A stretch of DNA of 6,471 nt from Bacteroidota bacterium (GTDB lineage: Bacteria > Bacteroidota > Ignavibacteria > Ignavibacteriales > Ignavibacteriaceae): assembly GCA_021790055.1 (NCBI GenBank), contig JAJYIL010000180.1, positions 1-6,471 of the forward strand, written 5' to 3'. The notes under the pieces are model-generated. The model worked only from the letters and a program-made list of their open reading frames with translations. It made no database searches and was not told where the DNA came from. The position numbers and the translations under genes are program-made. Shown here in pieces: positions 1-5,372 of this stretch; position 1 is the stretch's first letter, and every line of letters begins with the position of its first letter.

Positions 1-658
1 AAATGATTGCGCCTTTCTCCCCCATCGTTATGCAGATAAGATCAATCTCAAATTTTTCTGATAAAAACTTCGCAGCGCTTTCTTCATCTGTAGGATGATT
101 AATAAATAAATCGTTCAACAGCTTAAGTTCATCCTCGTTCAATTTAAGAACGTCAGAAGCTTTAAGCGATGATTCAATTATTTCTTTTGAATAAAAACTT
201 TGACGGATATTCAAATCGCAGAAATGCTTTTTCTTTTTATCAAATAACGATTGAAGAGTCGTCCTCGATTTCTCATTCCTCTGTGCCAGTGTTCCGAAGT
301 AAAGGCAATCAGTATTGTTTTCAATTAGGCTGTAGAGACTTTCGTCCTGTTCTATGAAGTCATAAGCGCAGTTGGAAGCAATTTTCCAGTGAGGAACCTT
401 GTACTCGTCAAGGTTGGCGTACGCCGCGCCGGTAGGATGATCATTATCAATCTGTATAAATCTTGTAAGCATGTAGTTCGATCTCATAAGCCTAAAAATC
501 TCGTCGCCGAAAAGATCGTTCCCGATCCGGCTTATAAAATTTCCGTTGCCGGTAATTTTCTTTACATGGTAGCTAAAATTAAACGGAGCGCCTCCAAGCT
601 TTTTACCGTCGGGGTAAATATCAAACAAGACTTCTCCGAATGATGTTATTCTTTTCAT
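1..658 (-). CDS. PfkB-family carbohydrate kinase (fructokinase-like), 3' end cut by the window edge
   Basis: ATP-dependent sugar kinase of the ribokinase/PfkB superfamily, probably cytosolic and closest to fructokinases. The frame is open for 219 codons from an ATG at 658-656 and runs off the left edge. Visible motifs: the N-terminal GEVLFD stretch (residues 8-13, with substrate-binding Asp13); PfkB signature 1, from GGAPFN (22-27) to ISRIGNDLFGDEI (42-54); YFGTLAQR (120-127); DLNIR (148-152, the family's D-x-N-x-R); KLNEDE (172-177); and TMGEKGA (211-217). The C-terminal GAGD motif with the catalytic Asp is missing only because it lies beyond the window; family members are about 300 residues long. 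The Shine-Dalgarno site is weak (a GGA about 7 bases upstream of ATG). A promoter candidate and the terminator of the gene upstream lie just ahead, so it is probably transcribed on its own. The exact sugar cannot be told from this part; fructose is the best guess. Confidence 0.93.
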   Translation of the reverse strand, partial: MKRITSFGEVLFDIYPDGKKLGGAPFNFSYHVKKITGNGNFISRIGNDLFGDEIFRLMRSNYMLTRFIQIDNDHPTGAAYANLDEYKVPHWKIASNCAYDFIEQDESLYSLIENNTDCLYFGTLAQRNEKSRTTLQSLFDKKKKHFCDLNIRQSFYSKEIIESSLKASDVLKLNEDELKLLNDLFINHPTDEESAAKFLSEKFEIDLICITMGEKGAII

Positions 659-677
659 ATTATTCCAGTTTAAAACA

Positions 678-705
678 ATAATAAAAATCTGAATGCTAAA
701 AACAA
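678..705 (-). promoter_or_regulatory. Candidate sigma70-like promoter for the PfkB-family kinase
   Basis: Reading the minus strand, a TTGTTT box (705-700) is followed after 16 bases by TATTAT (683-678), which matches the -10 consensus at five of six positions. It lies between the upstream terminator and the kinase ATG and would give a leader of roughly 13 bases. The -35 box is weak and the DNA is AT-rich, so chance is a real alternative. Confidence 0.35.
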
Positions 706-724
706 GTTAGCTGGAACACCCTGC

Positions 725-756
725 AAAAAAAACGCACCGGTTTTTAACCTGGTGCG
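725..756 (-). terminator. Intrinsic terminator of the DUF4440 gene
   Basis: On the minus strand a CGCACC/GGTGCG stem (756-751 with 738-733) continues through one bulged A into GGTT/AACC (749-746 with 742-739), closes with a three-base loop and is followed directly by eight U (732-725). This is a textbook rho-independent terminator. It sits 43 bases beyond the stop of the full-length DUF4440 frame at 799, and 75 bases further than that from the premature stop at 906, which fits the longer frame as the original gene. Confidence 0.87.
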
Positions 757-798
757 CCTGTATAAAATACAATAGAAATTGATTGAAGGATTAGGCTA

Positions 799-1304
799 TT
801 ATTCTTCACCTTCAATTCGATTCATCAAAGCCCAGGGATTTATATCCGTATTCCACATATTGGCTTTTATTTTTGATGTGCCGTCATCCTGCTTTTCAAA
901 AATATTTAGAAACTTACCTTCGTCCTTATACGGTATTTCCGTACTTTTTTTTTCATAGTCATGGTGTACTTGCCGATTTCGTAGACCCAGTTTCCATTCT
1001 CGAAAACATCTGAGGCAGTGATTTTAAAGTCGGTAAATTTGTTTCCGGATTTAGCACTCATGTCCATTCTATCTTTTATTGCATCGATGCCTTTCTGCAA
1101 AGGTGAATAGCTGGGAATGACTTTGGCATCGTCCGCATAATAGGATAACAGCGTCTGGTTATCGCCTGCTAATGTTGCTTCAACCATTTCGTCGTTCATT
1201 TGTTGTATGGTAGCCTTTAATTTTTTCATATCATCCTGTGCGAACGCTTGAGCAGCGATAATGAAAAGAAAAAGAAAAGAAAACTTAGAGATGAGAGCCT
1301 TCAT
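799..1304 (-). CDS. Secreted DUF4440 (SnoaL/NTF2-like) protein, reading frame interrupted at a nine-A run
   Basis: A small exported protein with an NTF2-like fold of the DUF4440 type; its ligand or enzymatic role is unknown. Residues 1-22 form a signal peptide (Lys3/Lys7, a Phe/Leu/Ile core, then AQAFA before QDD). The mature part shows the family pattern: an N-terminal helix, MVEATLAGDNQTLLSYYADDAKVI, GIDAIKDRM, and a later FENGNWVYEIGKY strand. From ATG 1304 the frame runs 132 codons to a stop at 906-908, but the last 12 residues are Lys/Arg-rich and unlike the family. Adding one A to the nine-A run (plus-strand T run 945-953), or a -1 slip there, gives 48 further residues including YKDEGKFLNIFEK, MWNTDINPWALMNR and a stop at 799-801. 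The total is then 168 residues, a normal length for the family. The Shine-Dalgarno site is a perfect AGGAGG (1310-1315), five bases from the start. The interruption could be a sequencing indel, a true mutation, or slippage rescue. Confidence 0.84.
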
Positions 1305-1359
1305 TTGATCCTCCTGAAAATTAAATTGAAAATAGCCGCAGATTTTTAGATGCAGAGAT

Positions 1360-1365
1360 ATTATA
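1360..1365 (-). promoter_or_regulatory. Candidate -10 box for the DUF4440 gene
   Basis: A perfect TATAAT reads on the minus strand at 1365-1360. It would start transcription near 1353 and leave a leader of about 49 bases that contains the AGGAGG ribosome site. I found no good -35 box at 16-18 bases, so in this AT-rich DNA the match may be chance. Confidence 0.3.
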
Positions 1366-1590
1366 ATTAAACAGGGGAAATGAGTTGATTAAAGATCAAT
1401 ATTTGCAGAACAATTGTCAAGCAAAATTTCGTTTTGTAGAGATATATTAATGGAATATGAGATATAGTCTCTTTTTCAAAAAGTTTAACGCAAAATCGAA
1501 AAGAAATCATAGTTCAAAGGTCATTGTCTGATCCCCGGCTACTGACTTCTGAACTCTTTTTTGATTATAGTAATCACGCAATTCCCGTGG

Positions 1591-1619
1591 TTGGATGCAA
1601 AAAATTAAGTGGCTATCTT
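1591..1619 (+). promoter_or_regulatory. Candidate promoter for mgsA
   Basis: TTGGAT (1591-1596) and TATCTT (1614-1619) are 17 bases apart and would give a leader of about 26 bases before the mgsA ATG. An alternative pair is CTGACT (1542-1547) with TATAGT (1566-1571), 18 bases apart. Both are imperfect, and the sequence does not decide between them. Confidence 0.25.
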
Positions 1620-1651
1620 TCCGCGCAAAATAAATTTAAGGAATTGACAAC

Positions 1652-2128
1652 ATGGATAAGACAGTAATTAAGATGGCAAAGAAAAAGCGGATAGCTTTGA
1701 TAGCTCATGACAACAGGAAAATTGATCTACTTGAATGGGCAAAATATAACAGAGAGCTTCTTGCAAAGCATGATCTGTTTGGTACCGGGACAACAGGCGG
1801 CTTAATTGAAAACGAACTTAAAATAAAAGTAACTAAATTTAGAAGCGGACCATTCGGCGGCGATTTACAAACCGGCGCTAAAATTGCCGAAGGCGAAATA
1901 GACTTCTTGATTTTCTTCTGGGACCCGCTTGAGCCGATGCCTCACGACCCGGATGTAAAAGCCCTTTTAAGAATTGCTGTTGTCTATAACATACCGGTTG
2001 CATGCAATAGAGCTTCGGCAGATTTTATAATTTCCTCTAACTTAATGTCCTCTGAATATTCCAGAAGTTTAATCGATTATAAAGAAAGAATAACTAGAGT
2101 AGAAGGGAATAGCATCTACATAAGATAG
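1652..2128 (+). CDS. mgsA: Methylglyoxal synthase
   Basis: Cytosolic enzyme that converts dihydroxyacetone phosphate to methylglyoxal and phosphate, a bypass of lower glycolysis used when sugar phosphates build up or phosphate is short. The 158-residue length matches the family (E. coli MgsA is about 152). Key family residues fall at the same numbers as in the E. coli enzyme: His19-Asp20 in ALIAHD, the phosphate-binding GTGTTG (44-49), SGPFGGD (65-71) with catalytic Asp71, FFWDPL (88-93), and HDPDVKALLR (98-107) with His98 and Asp101. The first ATG is preferred because AAGGA (1638-1642) lies nine bases upstream; a second Met at codon 8 has no clear ribosome site. The gene stands alone, divergent from the DUF4440 gene and convergent with the acyltransferase. 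Nearby sugar genes include a PfkB kinase, but no operon link is visible. Confidence 0.96.
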   Translation: MDKTVIKMAKKKRIALIAHDNRKIDLLEWAKYNRELLAKHDLFGTGTTGGLIENELKIKVTKFRSGPFGGDLQTGAKIAEGEIDFLIFFWDPLEPMPHDPDVKALLRIAVVYNIPVACNRASADFIISSNLMSSEYSRSLIDYKERITRVEGNSIYIR

Positions 2129-2170
2129 ATTGCTAATAGCATTCGGGTTTCATCTTTATTCTCGTGCTCT

Positions 2171-2226
2171 TAATCTTACTCATATTCGTAATCGGATTAA
2201 ATCGAGCGAGAGCGGTATTAAGATTA
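2171..2226. repeat. Inverted repeat between convergent mgsA and acyltransferase genes
   Basis: TAATCTTA (2171-2178) and its exact complement TAAGATTA (2219-2226) could pair around a 40-base interior that holds a second short palindrome, TAATC-G-GATTA (2189-2199). The position between two convergent genes suits a bidirectional termination element. No U-tract follows on either strand and the stems are short, so this is a weak call. Confidence 0.3.
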
Positions 2227-2269
2227 TGTTTTAGAGGCATAACGCATTAGAAAGGAGGAAATTTTTTAC

Positions 2270-3403
2270 TCAGAACCCGATTAAAAAAATTATTATGCAA
2301 AGGCTGACAAGCCCGAGCGTAAAATTTGCTGCAAGAGGTTTATGATTTCTTTTAACACTTCCCCAAAACTTTGCTACTGCAACCATTATTAATGCAAGAA
2401 TTAAGGTGGCTGCGATGCAGTCAAGCACGTAAAACTTTCCGCCAAAAATTGAGGCGATGCTTTTGTTATCCCAAAAGTCCCGGTAGATAATCTGGAGATG
2501 AAGCCAGTATACAAGCAGCGATTCGCGACCGACATCAAGTACGAAAGAAGATTTAGTCTGCCGGAGCTCGGCATAATGCCAGCATAAGCCTAATAGAAAT
2601 ACTACGTAGCCAAGCCGCTGGAAAAAGAAAATAGGATTCGGTGTAACGGTGCGAAAAGAAAAGCCTACAAAATCTAAAAGCAGCAAATGTCCGGCTAATG
2701 CAATTACTATTCCGGCGATCATTATCCTATTAATAAAAATCTTTTCGTAATTGCCTTCTCTCGCTTCAAGATAATATTTGCATGTTACAGCGCCTGCAAG
2801 TAAAAATCCAAGCCAGGGGAAAAGCGGAAAGTAAGAGCCGTGCATTGCATTAAAATAATTTGCCAGCGGTATGACCATGAACTTTGCAAAATCAATTCGC
2901 CAAACAACCGGAGAAAATACTGCAATAAGAAAAGTTAAAACTATCAGAATAGCATTGTAAAACTTTTCAGACTTAATTATCAAGCGCAATAAAACCAGAA
3001 GTAAAAGACCTATGCCTATGCATTGTAGAATATCGACATTAAAAAAGCTGATTATAACATCTCGGCTGTAGAAATGCATTAACCTTCTTAAAGAAAGTAT
3101 CGGTAGATGCAATGCATAACCAGCAAGAATAATTAGGCTTATCCTGCCAATCTTTTTCCAAAAGGAATAATTAAGCTTCCGGAGCTCATCGGATTTACCG
3201 CGAGTGGAAATAGCGAACGCAAATCCTGAAATAAATAGGAATGAAGGAGCAACCAGCCCATTAATAAAATTTAAAACCGTAAACCAGGAAGTCTCTTTTA
3301 GAGTCGGCATCAGCATAACGTTGAAGATGTGTACTTCAATCATTACCAGAAGCGCCCAGCCGCGCAGCAAGTCTATAAATATAAAACGGGCTTTCTCTTT
3401 CAA
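2270..3403 (-). CDS. DUF1624 / HGSNAT-type multi-pass membrane acyltransferase
   Basis: Integral membrane protein of 377 residues with about ten hydrophobic helices, resembling the DUF1624 family (heparan-alpha-glucosaminide N-acetyltransferase catalytic type). Relatives are thought to move acyl groups across the membrane onto extracytoplasmic sugars; the substrate here is unknown. Family marks: the N-terminal IDLLRGWALLVMIEVH (residues 10-25, with Asp11, Arg14 and His25), the FLFISGFAFA helix (55-64), FPWLGFLLAG (195-204), NPIFFFQRLG (256-265) and GRESLLVYWLH (292-302). The start is TTG at 3403-3401. It is favoured because AAAAGG (3409-3414) lies five bases upstream, an in-frame TAA lies just before it (3412-3414), and the first internal Met (codon 21) would cut into the first helix and lose the Asp/Arg motif. 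A good promoter candidate lies upstream. It could instead belong to the related YeiB or acyltransferase-3 families, but the FPWLGF pattern favours DUF1624. Confidence 0.85.
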   Translation of the reverse strand: MKEKARFIFIDLLRGWALLVMIEVHIFNVMLMPTLKETSWFTVLNFINGLVAPSFLFISGFAFAISTRGKSDELRKLNYSFWKKIGRISLIILAGYALHLPILSLRRLMHFYSRDVIISFFNVDILQCIGIGLLLLVLLRLIIKSEKFYNAILIVLTFLIAVFSPVVWRIDFAKFMVIPLANYFNAMHGSYFPLFPWLGFLLAGAVTCKYYLEAREGNYEKIFINRIMIAGIVIALAGHLLLLDFVGFSFRTVTPNPIFFFQRLGYVVFLLGLCWHYAELRQTKSSFVLDVGRESLLVYWLHLQIIYRDFWDNKSIASIFGGKFYVLDCIAATLILALIMVAVAKFWGSVKRNHKPLAANFTLGLVSLCIIIFLIGF

Positions 3404-3439
3404 TTGAACCTTTTATAAATCGACATGAAAATTAATTGA

Positions 3440-3468
3440 ATTTTATTGCTTCTCAAAAACTTTATCAA
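3440..3468 (-). promoter_or_regulatory. Sigma70-like promoter of the acyltransferase gene
   Basis: On the minus strand TTGATA (3468-3463) is separated by exactly 17 bases from TAAAAT (3445-3440). The predicted start near 3433 gives a leader of about 30 bases ending in the AAAAGG ribosome site and TTG start. This is the best-formed promoter candidate in the window. Confidence 0.5.
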
Positions 3469-3480
3469 GCCTATAATTTC

Positions 3481-3672
3481 CATCTCGAGGATTGCGGCAA
3501 GCTTTATTACCGGATATAGTAGCGCTTTATCGGTCTCGATTTGGATCTCCTGGCGGCTTCCTTGAGTCCTGCCTTTTCAAATGAAGATGGAAATCCGGTC
3601 CGCGCAAAAGCAGCAGGAATATTAGCGTTATGTGGAACTGCTGGATATTATTCAAAAGAAAAGTTGTTTTAA
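3481..3672 (+). pseudogene. Possible gene relic inside a high-GC island
   Basis: In the 390 bases between the acyltransferase and the rhodanese no intact gene is visible. By my count the 60-base blocks starting at 3481, 3541 and 3601 are about 47, 50 and 40 percent GC, against about 25 percent before and 18 percent after. On the plus strand a frame is open from two adjacent TAG codons (3517-3522) to a TAA at 3670-3672: 49 codons without an ATG, with ordinary-looking composition (for example FSNEDGNPVRAKAAGILAL). A second coding-like frame precedes it (RIAASFITGYSSALS). I do not recognise the family. A decayed C-terminus is the simplest reading; an unrecognised structured RNA is an alternative. 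Confidence 0.27.
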
Positions 3673-3793
3673 TCACTTAAATTTAGCAATATTTATCATA
3701 ATTATTCTTTACGAATTTTCCTTAGCCCTACAAACATGAAACCTTTCCGCATTTATTGAATCGTATATCAACATTGAAAAAATAAATTAGCCG

Positions 3794-4183
3794 ATGAATA
3801 CATTTCAAGTTATACTGCTGGTTTTAGCCGGCTTAATTGTTCTTAATTATATAAAGAAAAAGATTCAGACCCGCGGGCTGGTAAATTATACTCCGCAGGA
3901 AGCGGGCGAGAAAATTAAAAGCAGCAGGAATGTAATTCTGCTTGACGTTAGAACCAAAGCTGAGCGCGACAGGCAGTCAATTAAAGGCTCGTTCCATATC
4001 CCGCTGCACGAGCTGAGCAGCAGGGCAGATGAGCTTACAAAGTTTAAAGACAAAGAAATAATATGCTACTGTCAAACCGGGAACAGAAGTGTAACCGCAG
4101 CAGTAAAGCTAAGGAAGAAAGGCTTTAACGCCGCCAACATGAAAGGCGGAATTGTTAAATGGAACGGCAGCGGATTAAGATAG
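3794..4183 (+). CDS. Membrane-anchored single-domain rhodanese
   Basis: Sulfurtransferase of 129 residues: one N-terminal membrane helix (about residues 4-19) followed by a complete rhodanese domain (about 32-129). The domain has the ILLDVRTKAER strand-helix (48-58), IKGSFHIPL (63-71) and the active-site loop CQTGNRS (93-99), whose Cys93 would carry the persulfide; Cys91 lies two residues before it. It ends with the typical GGIVKWNGSG. The cluster IKKKIQTR right after the helix (20-27) predicts that the domain faces the cytoplasm. The ATG has only a poor ribosome site. It is the first of four tightly spaced genes; the next begins seven bases after its stop. In E. coli YgaP a rhodanese domain is fused to a DUF2892 membrane domain, and here the two are adjacent separate genes, which suggests they work together. 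The sulfur donor and acceptor are unknown. Confidence 0.92.
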   Translation: MNTFQVILLVLAGLIVLNYIKKKIQTRGLVNYTPQEAGEKIKSSRNVILLDVRTKAERDRQSIKGSFHIPLHELSSRADELTKFKDKEIICYCQTGNRSVTAAVKLRKKGFNAANMKGGIVKWNGSGLR

Positions 4184-4190
4184 GAAAGTT

Positions 4191-4406
4191 ATGAGTAAGA
4201 ATGTTGGAACTGTTGATAGAATTGTAAGAATTATTTTGGCGGTCGGGATTTTGACTTTACTTCTGCTGCATCTAGTAGGCGGCGGATTGGCGGTCTTTCT
4301 CGGAATTGCGGCAGCAGTTTTAGCGGCAACCGGCGGAACAAGGGTTTGCCCTTGCTACATGCGATTAAATATCAAGACAAATAAAGATGAAGACCCGGTC
4401 GAGTAA
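4191..4406 (+). CDS. DUF2892 (YgaP-type) two-helix inner membrane protein
   Basis: A 71-residue membrane protein of the DUF2892/YgaP transmembrane family. It shows the family start NVGTVDRIVRIIL (residues 4-16), two hydrophobic helices (about 11-28 and 32-47) separated by a glycine-rich turn, and the end motif around Cys53 (RVCPCYMRLNIKT, 51-63), which relatives usually show as CP-x-Y followed by GI-x-T. Here the variable residue is a second cysteine, giving Cys-Pro-Cys. The ribosome site AGGAA overlaps the stop codon of the preceding rhodanese gene, so the two are translationally close. In YgaP this domain anchors a rhodanese and is proposed to help move thiocyanate or sulfur species; a similar job with the neighbouring rhodanese is an inference. 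Confidence 0.9.
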   Translation: MSKNVGTVDRIVRIILAVGILTLLLLHLVGGGLAVFLGIAAAVLAATGGTRVCPCYMRLNIKTNKDEDPVE

Positions 4407-4454
4407 TTGAAATTTGTTATTTGGGATTTGGATTTTAATAACTGGATTTACTAA
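4407..4454 (+). repeat. Short low-complexity ATTTG/GGATTT spacer
   Basis: The 48 bases between the DUF2892 and thioredoxin-like genes are built from near-repeats of ATTTG and GGATTT. The last copy supplies the only ribosome-site-like element (GGA, 4444-4446) for the next gene. No hairpin is evident. It may be a dispersed low-complexity intergenic element, which this window cannot show. Confidence 0.35.
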
Positions 4455-4853
4455 ATGATTATTTTTGTTTATATAATTGCTGGTATTGTTTTTCTTTTTA
4501 TCGGCTTGCAGCTTTTCATGGTTCTTTCTGCCAAGCGGACAAAAGGAACAAAGCTTTCCGGGCTTTCAGGAAAACTTAAAATGCTTGAGAGAAACGGCTC
4601 AAACGGTCTCGTTTATTTCTTTTCACCAAGCTGCAGAGCTTGTACAATGCAGACACCGGTGATAAAGAATTTGCAGAAGAGCCACAGCAATATTTTTGAT
4701 GTCGATATTTCTAAAGATATAAACACAGCAAGGATTTTCGGAGTAAAGGCGACACCGACTACCGTTGCCGTTAAGAATGGTATAATAGACAGGGTATTTG
4801 TTGGGTTCAAAAAACAAGATATAATTGAAAAACAATTAATGGAGATGAGATGA
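4455..4853 (+). CDS. Membrane-anchored thioredoxin-like protein with CRAC active site
   Basis: A 132-residue protein: one N-terminal membrane helix (about residues 2-24), a basic linker (KRTKGTK, 27-33) that predicts the rest faces the cytoplasm, then a thioredoxin fold (about 38-132). The active site is SPSCRACTMQTPVI (57-70) with Cys60 and Cys63. The cis-proline loop is KATPTTVAV (98-106, Pro101), preceded by the FDVDISKDINTARIFGV pattern of thioredoxins. The Trp before the first Cys is replaced by Ser, and Arg-Ala replaces Gly-Pro between the cysteines, which should alter redox potential and partner choice. The last four bases overlap the start of the DUF302 gene, so the two are translationally coupled. 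It may reduce or pass sulfur to the neighbouring rhodanese or DUF302 protein; that role is inferred from position only. Confidence 0.88.
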   Translation: MIIFVYIIAGIVFLFIGLQLFMVLSAKRTKGTKLSGLSGKLKMLERNGSNGLVYFFSPSCRACTMQTPVIKNLQKSHSNIFDVDISKDINTARIFGVKATPTTVAVKNGIIDRVFVGFKKQDIIEKQLMEMR

Positions 4854-5236
4854 TGAAGTACGGATTTTCAAAGACAGTCAGCCTACCTTACGAGCAGGCT
4901 ATTGAAAAGATTACCGATGAGCTGAAGAAAGAAGGCTTCGGAGTATTAACAGAGATTGATGTTAAGGAAACATTAAAGAAGAAGCTTAACGTTGACTTTA
5001 AGAAATACAAAATACTCGGCGCATGCAATCCGCCGATAGCACACAAGGCGCTCCAGTTTGAAGAAGAGCTTGGATTGCTTCTGCCGTGCAATGTTATTGT
5101 TTACGAGAAGGAAGGCAAGAGTGTAGTCTCGGTCTTCAATCCGATGATAATGACGCAGCTTTTAGACAGTAAAGAAATGGAATCAATTGCGGAAGAAGTA
5201 AAAGGGAAACTTCTTGCAGCGCTGGAAAGAGTATAG
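4850..5236 (+). CDS. DUF302 domain protein
   Basis: A soluble 128-residue single-domain DUF302 protein, without signal peptide or membrane helix. Family features are the start YGFSKTVSLPYEQAIEKITDELK, the GFGVLTEIDVKETL strand-helix (residues 29-42), the conserved LGACNPPIAHKAL (56-68, Cys59) and LLPCNVIVYE (77-86, Cys80), and a C-terminal helix. The family's chemistry is not established; its members often sit near sulfur and redox genes, and Cys59 in the GACNP motif is the most notable residue. The start overlaps the preceding gene by four bases (ATGA). A second ATG at 4853 is equally possible; GGAG at 4841-4844 lies five bases from the first ATG and eight from the second. Context suggests it is a partner or target of the coupled CRAC thioredoxin. 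Confidence 0.9.
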   Translation: MMKYGFSKTVSLPYEQAIEKITDELKKEGFGVLTEIDVKETLKKKLNVDFKKYKILGACNPPIAHKALQFEEELGLLLPCNVIVYEKEGKSVVSVFNPMIMTQLLDSKEMESIAEEVKGKLLAALERV

Positions 5237-5266
5237 ACTTTCTTCCTTTCTCTTGAAGTTCTTAAA

Positions 5267-5322
5267 CTTGAACTCTTACTTCTTCTTTACAATATGGGCT
5301 TAAGAGTAAGTGTAAGTTCAAG
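5267..5322 (+). promoter_or_regulatory. Long stem-loop between the DUF302 gene and trxA
   Basis: CTTGAACT (5267-5274) pairs with AGTTCAAG (5315-5322), and the stem continues past a four-base bulge with CTTACT (5275-5280) and AGTAAG (5305-5310), for 14 base pairs around a 24-base loop. TCTTGAA (5251-5257) could pair instead with TTCAAGA (5317-5323), giving a competing form. No U-tract follows, so it does not look like a plain terminator; a partial terminator, an mRNA processing or stability element, or an attenuator ahead of trxA are possible. Confidence 0.5.
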
Positions 5323-5362
5323 ATTAATATTTGTAAACGAAATAAAAATTATAACGTAAATA

Positions 5363-5367
5363 AGGAG
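5363..5367 (+). promoter_or_regulatory. Strong ribosome binding site of trxA
   Basis: AGGAG lies five bases upstream of the trxA ATG and fixes that start. It is the best ribosome site among the five redox genes and suggests trxA is translated more efficiently than the four genes before it. Confidence 0.75.
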
Positions 5368-5372
5368 TAACA

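Larger units (their letters stand above)
1305..1651. other. Divergent intergenic region between the DUF4440 gene and mgsA
   Basis: This 347-base stretch is AT-rich. I see no convincing gene, RNA gene or strong repeat in it. It must carry the two diverging promoters. Only weak promoter-like matches and very short inverted repeats, such as GAGA/TCTC around 1458-1470, are visible. Confidence 0.6.

Noticed and set aside
169..643. Two plus-strand ORFs of 62 and 84 codons at 169-357 and 389-643
   Set aside because: They are antisense to the clear PfkB-family kinase on the minus strand and have no family-like sequence.
2252..2259. Perfect AAGGAGG Shine-Dalgarno-like sequence on the plus strand
   Set aside because: No start codon follows at a usable distance, and it lies at the 3' end of the convergent acyltransferase gene; probably chance.
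2142..2280. TCGGGTT (2142-2148) and AACCCGA (2274-2280) inverted copies
   Set aside because: Seven bases, 125 bases apart, with no further structure; expected by chance at this length.
3204..3407. Plus-strand 67-codon ORF over the start of the acyltransferase gene
   Set aside because: Antisense shadow of the DUF1624 gene; no ribosome site and no recognisable domain.
4477..4835. One plus-strand and two minus-strand ORFs overlapping the CRAC thioredoxin gene
   Set aside because: Out-of-frame or antisense shadows; the 4455-4853 frame has a full thioredoxin fold with active site and cis-proline.
4888..5091. Minus-strand 67-codon ORF inside the DUF302 gene
   Set aside because: Antisense shadow; Ser-rich composition with no family features.
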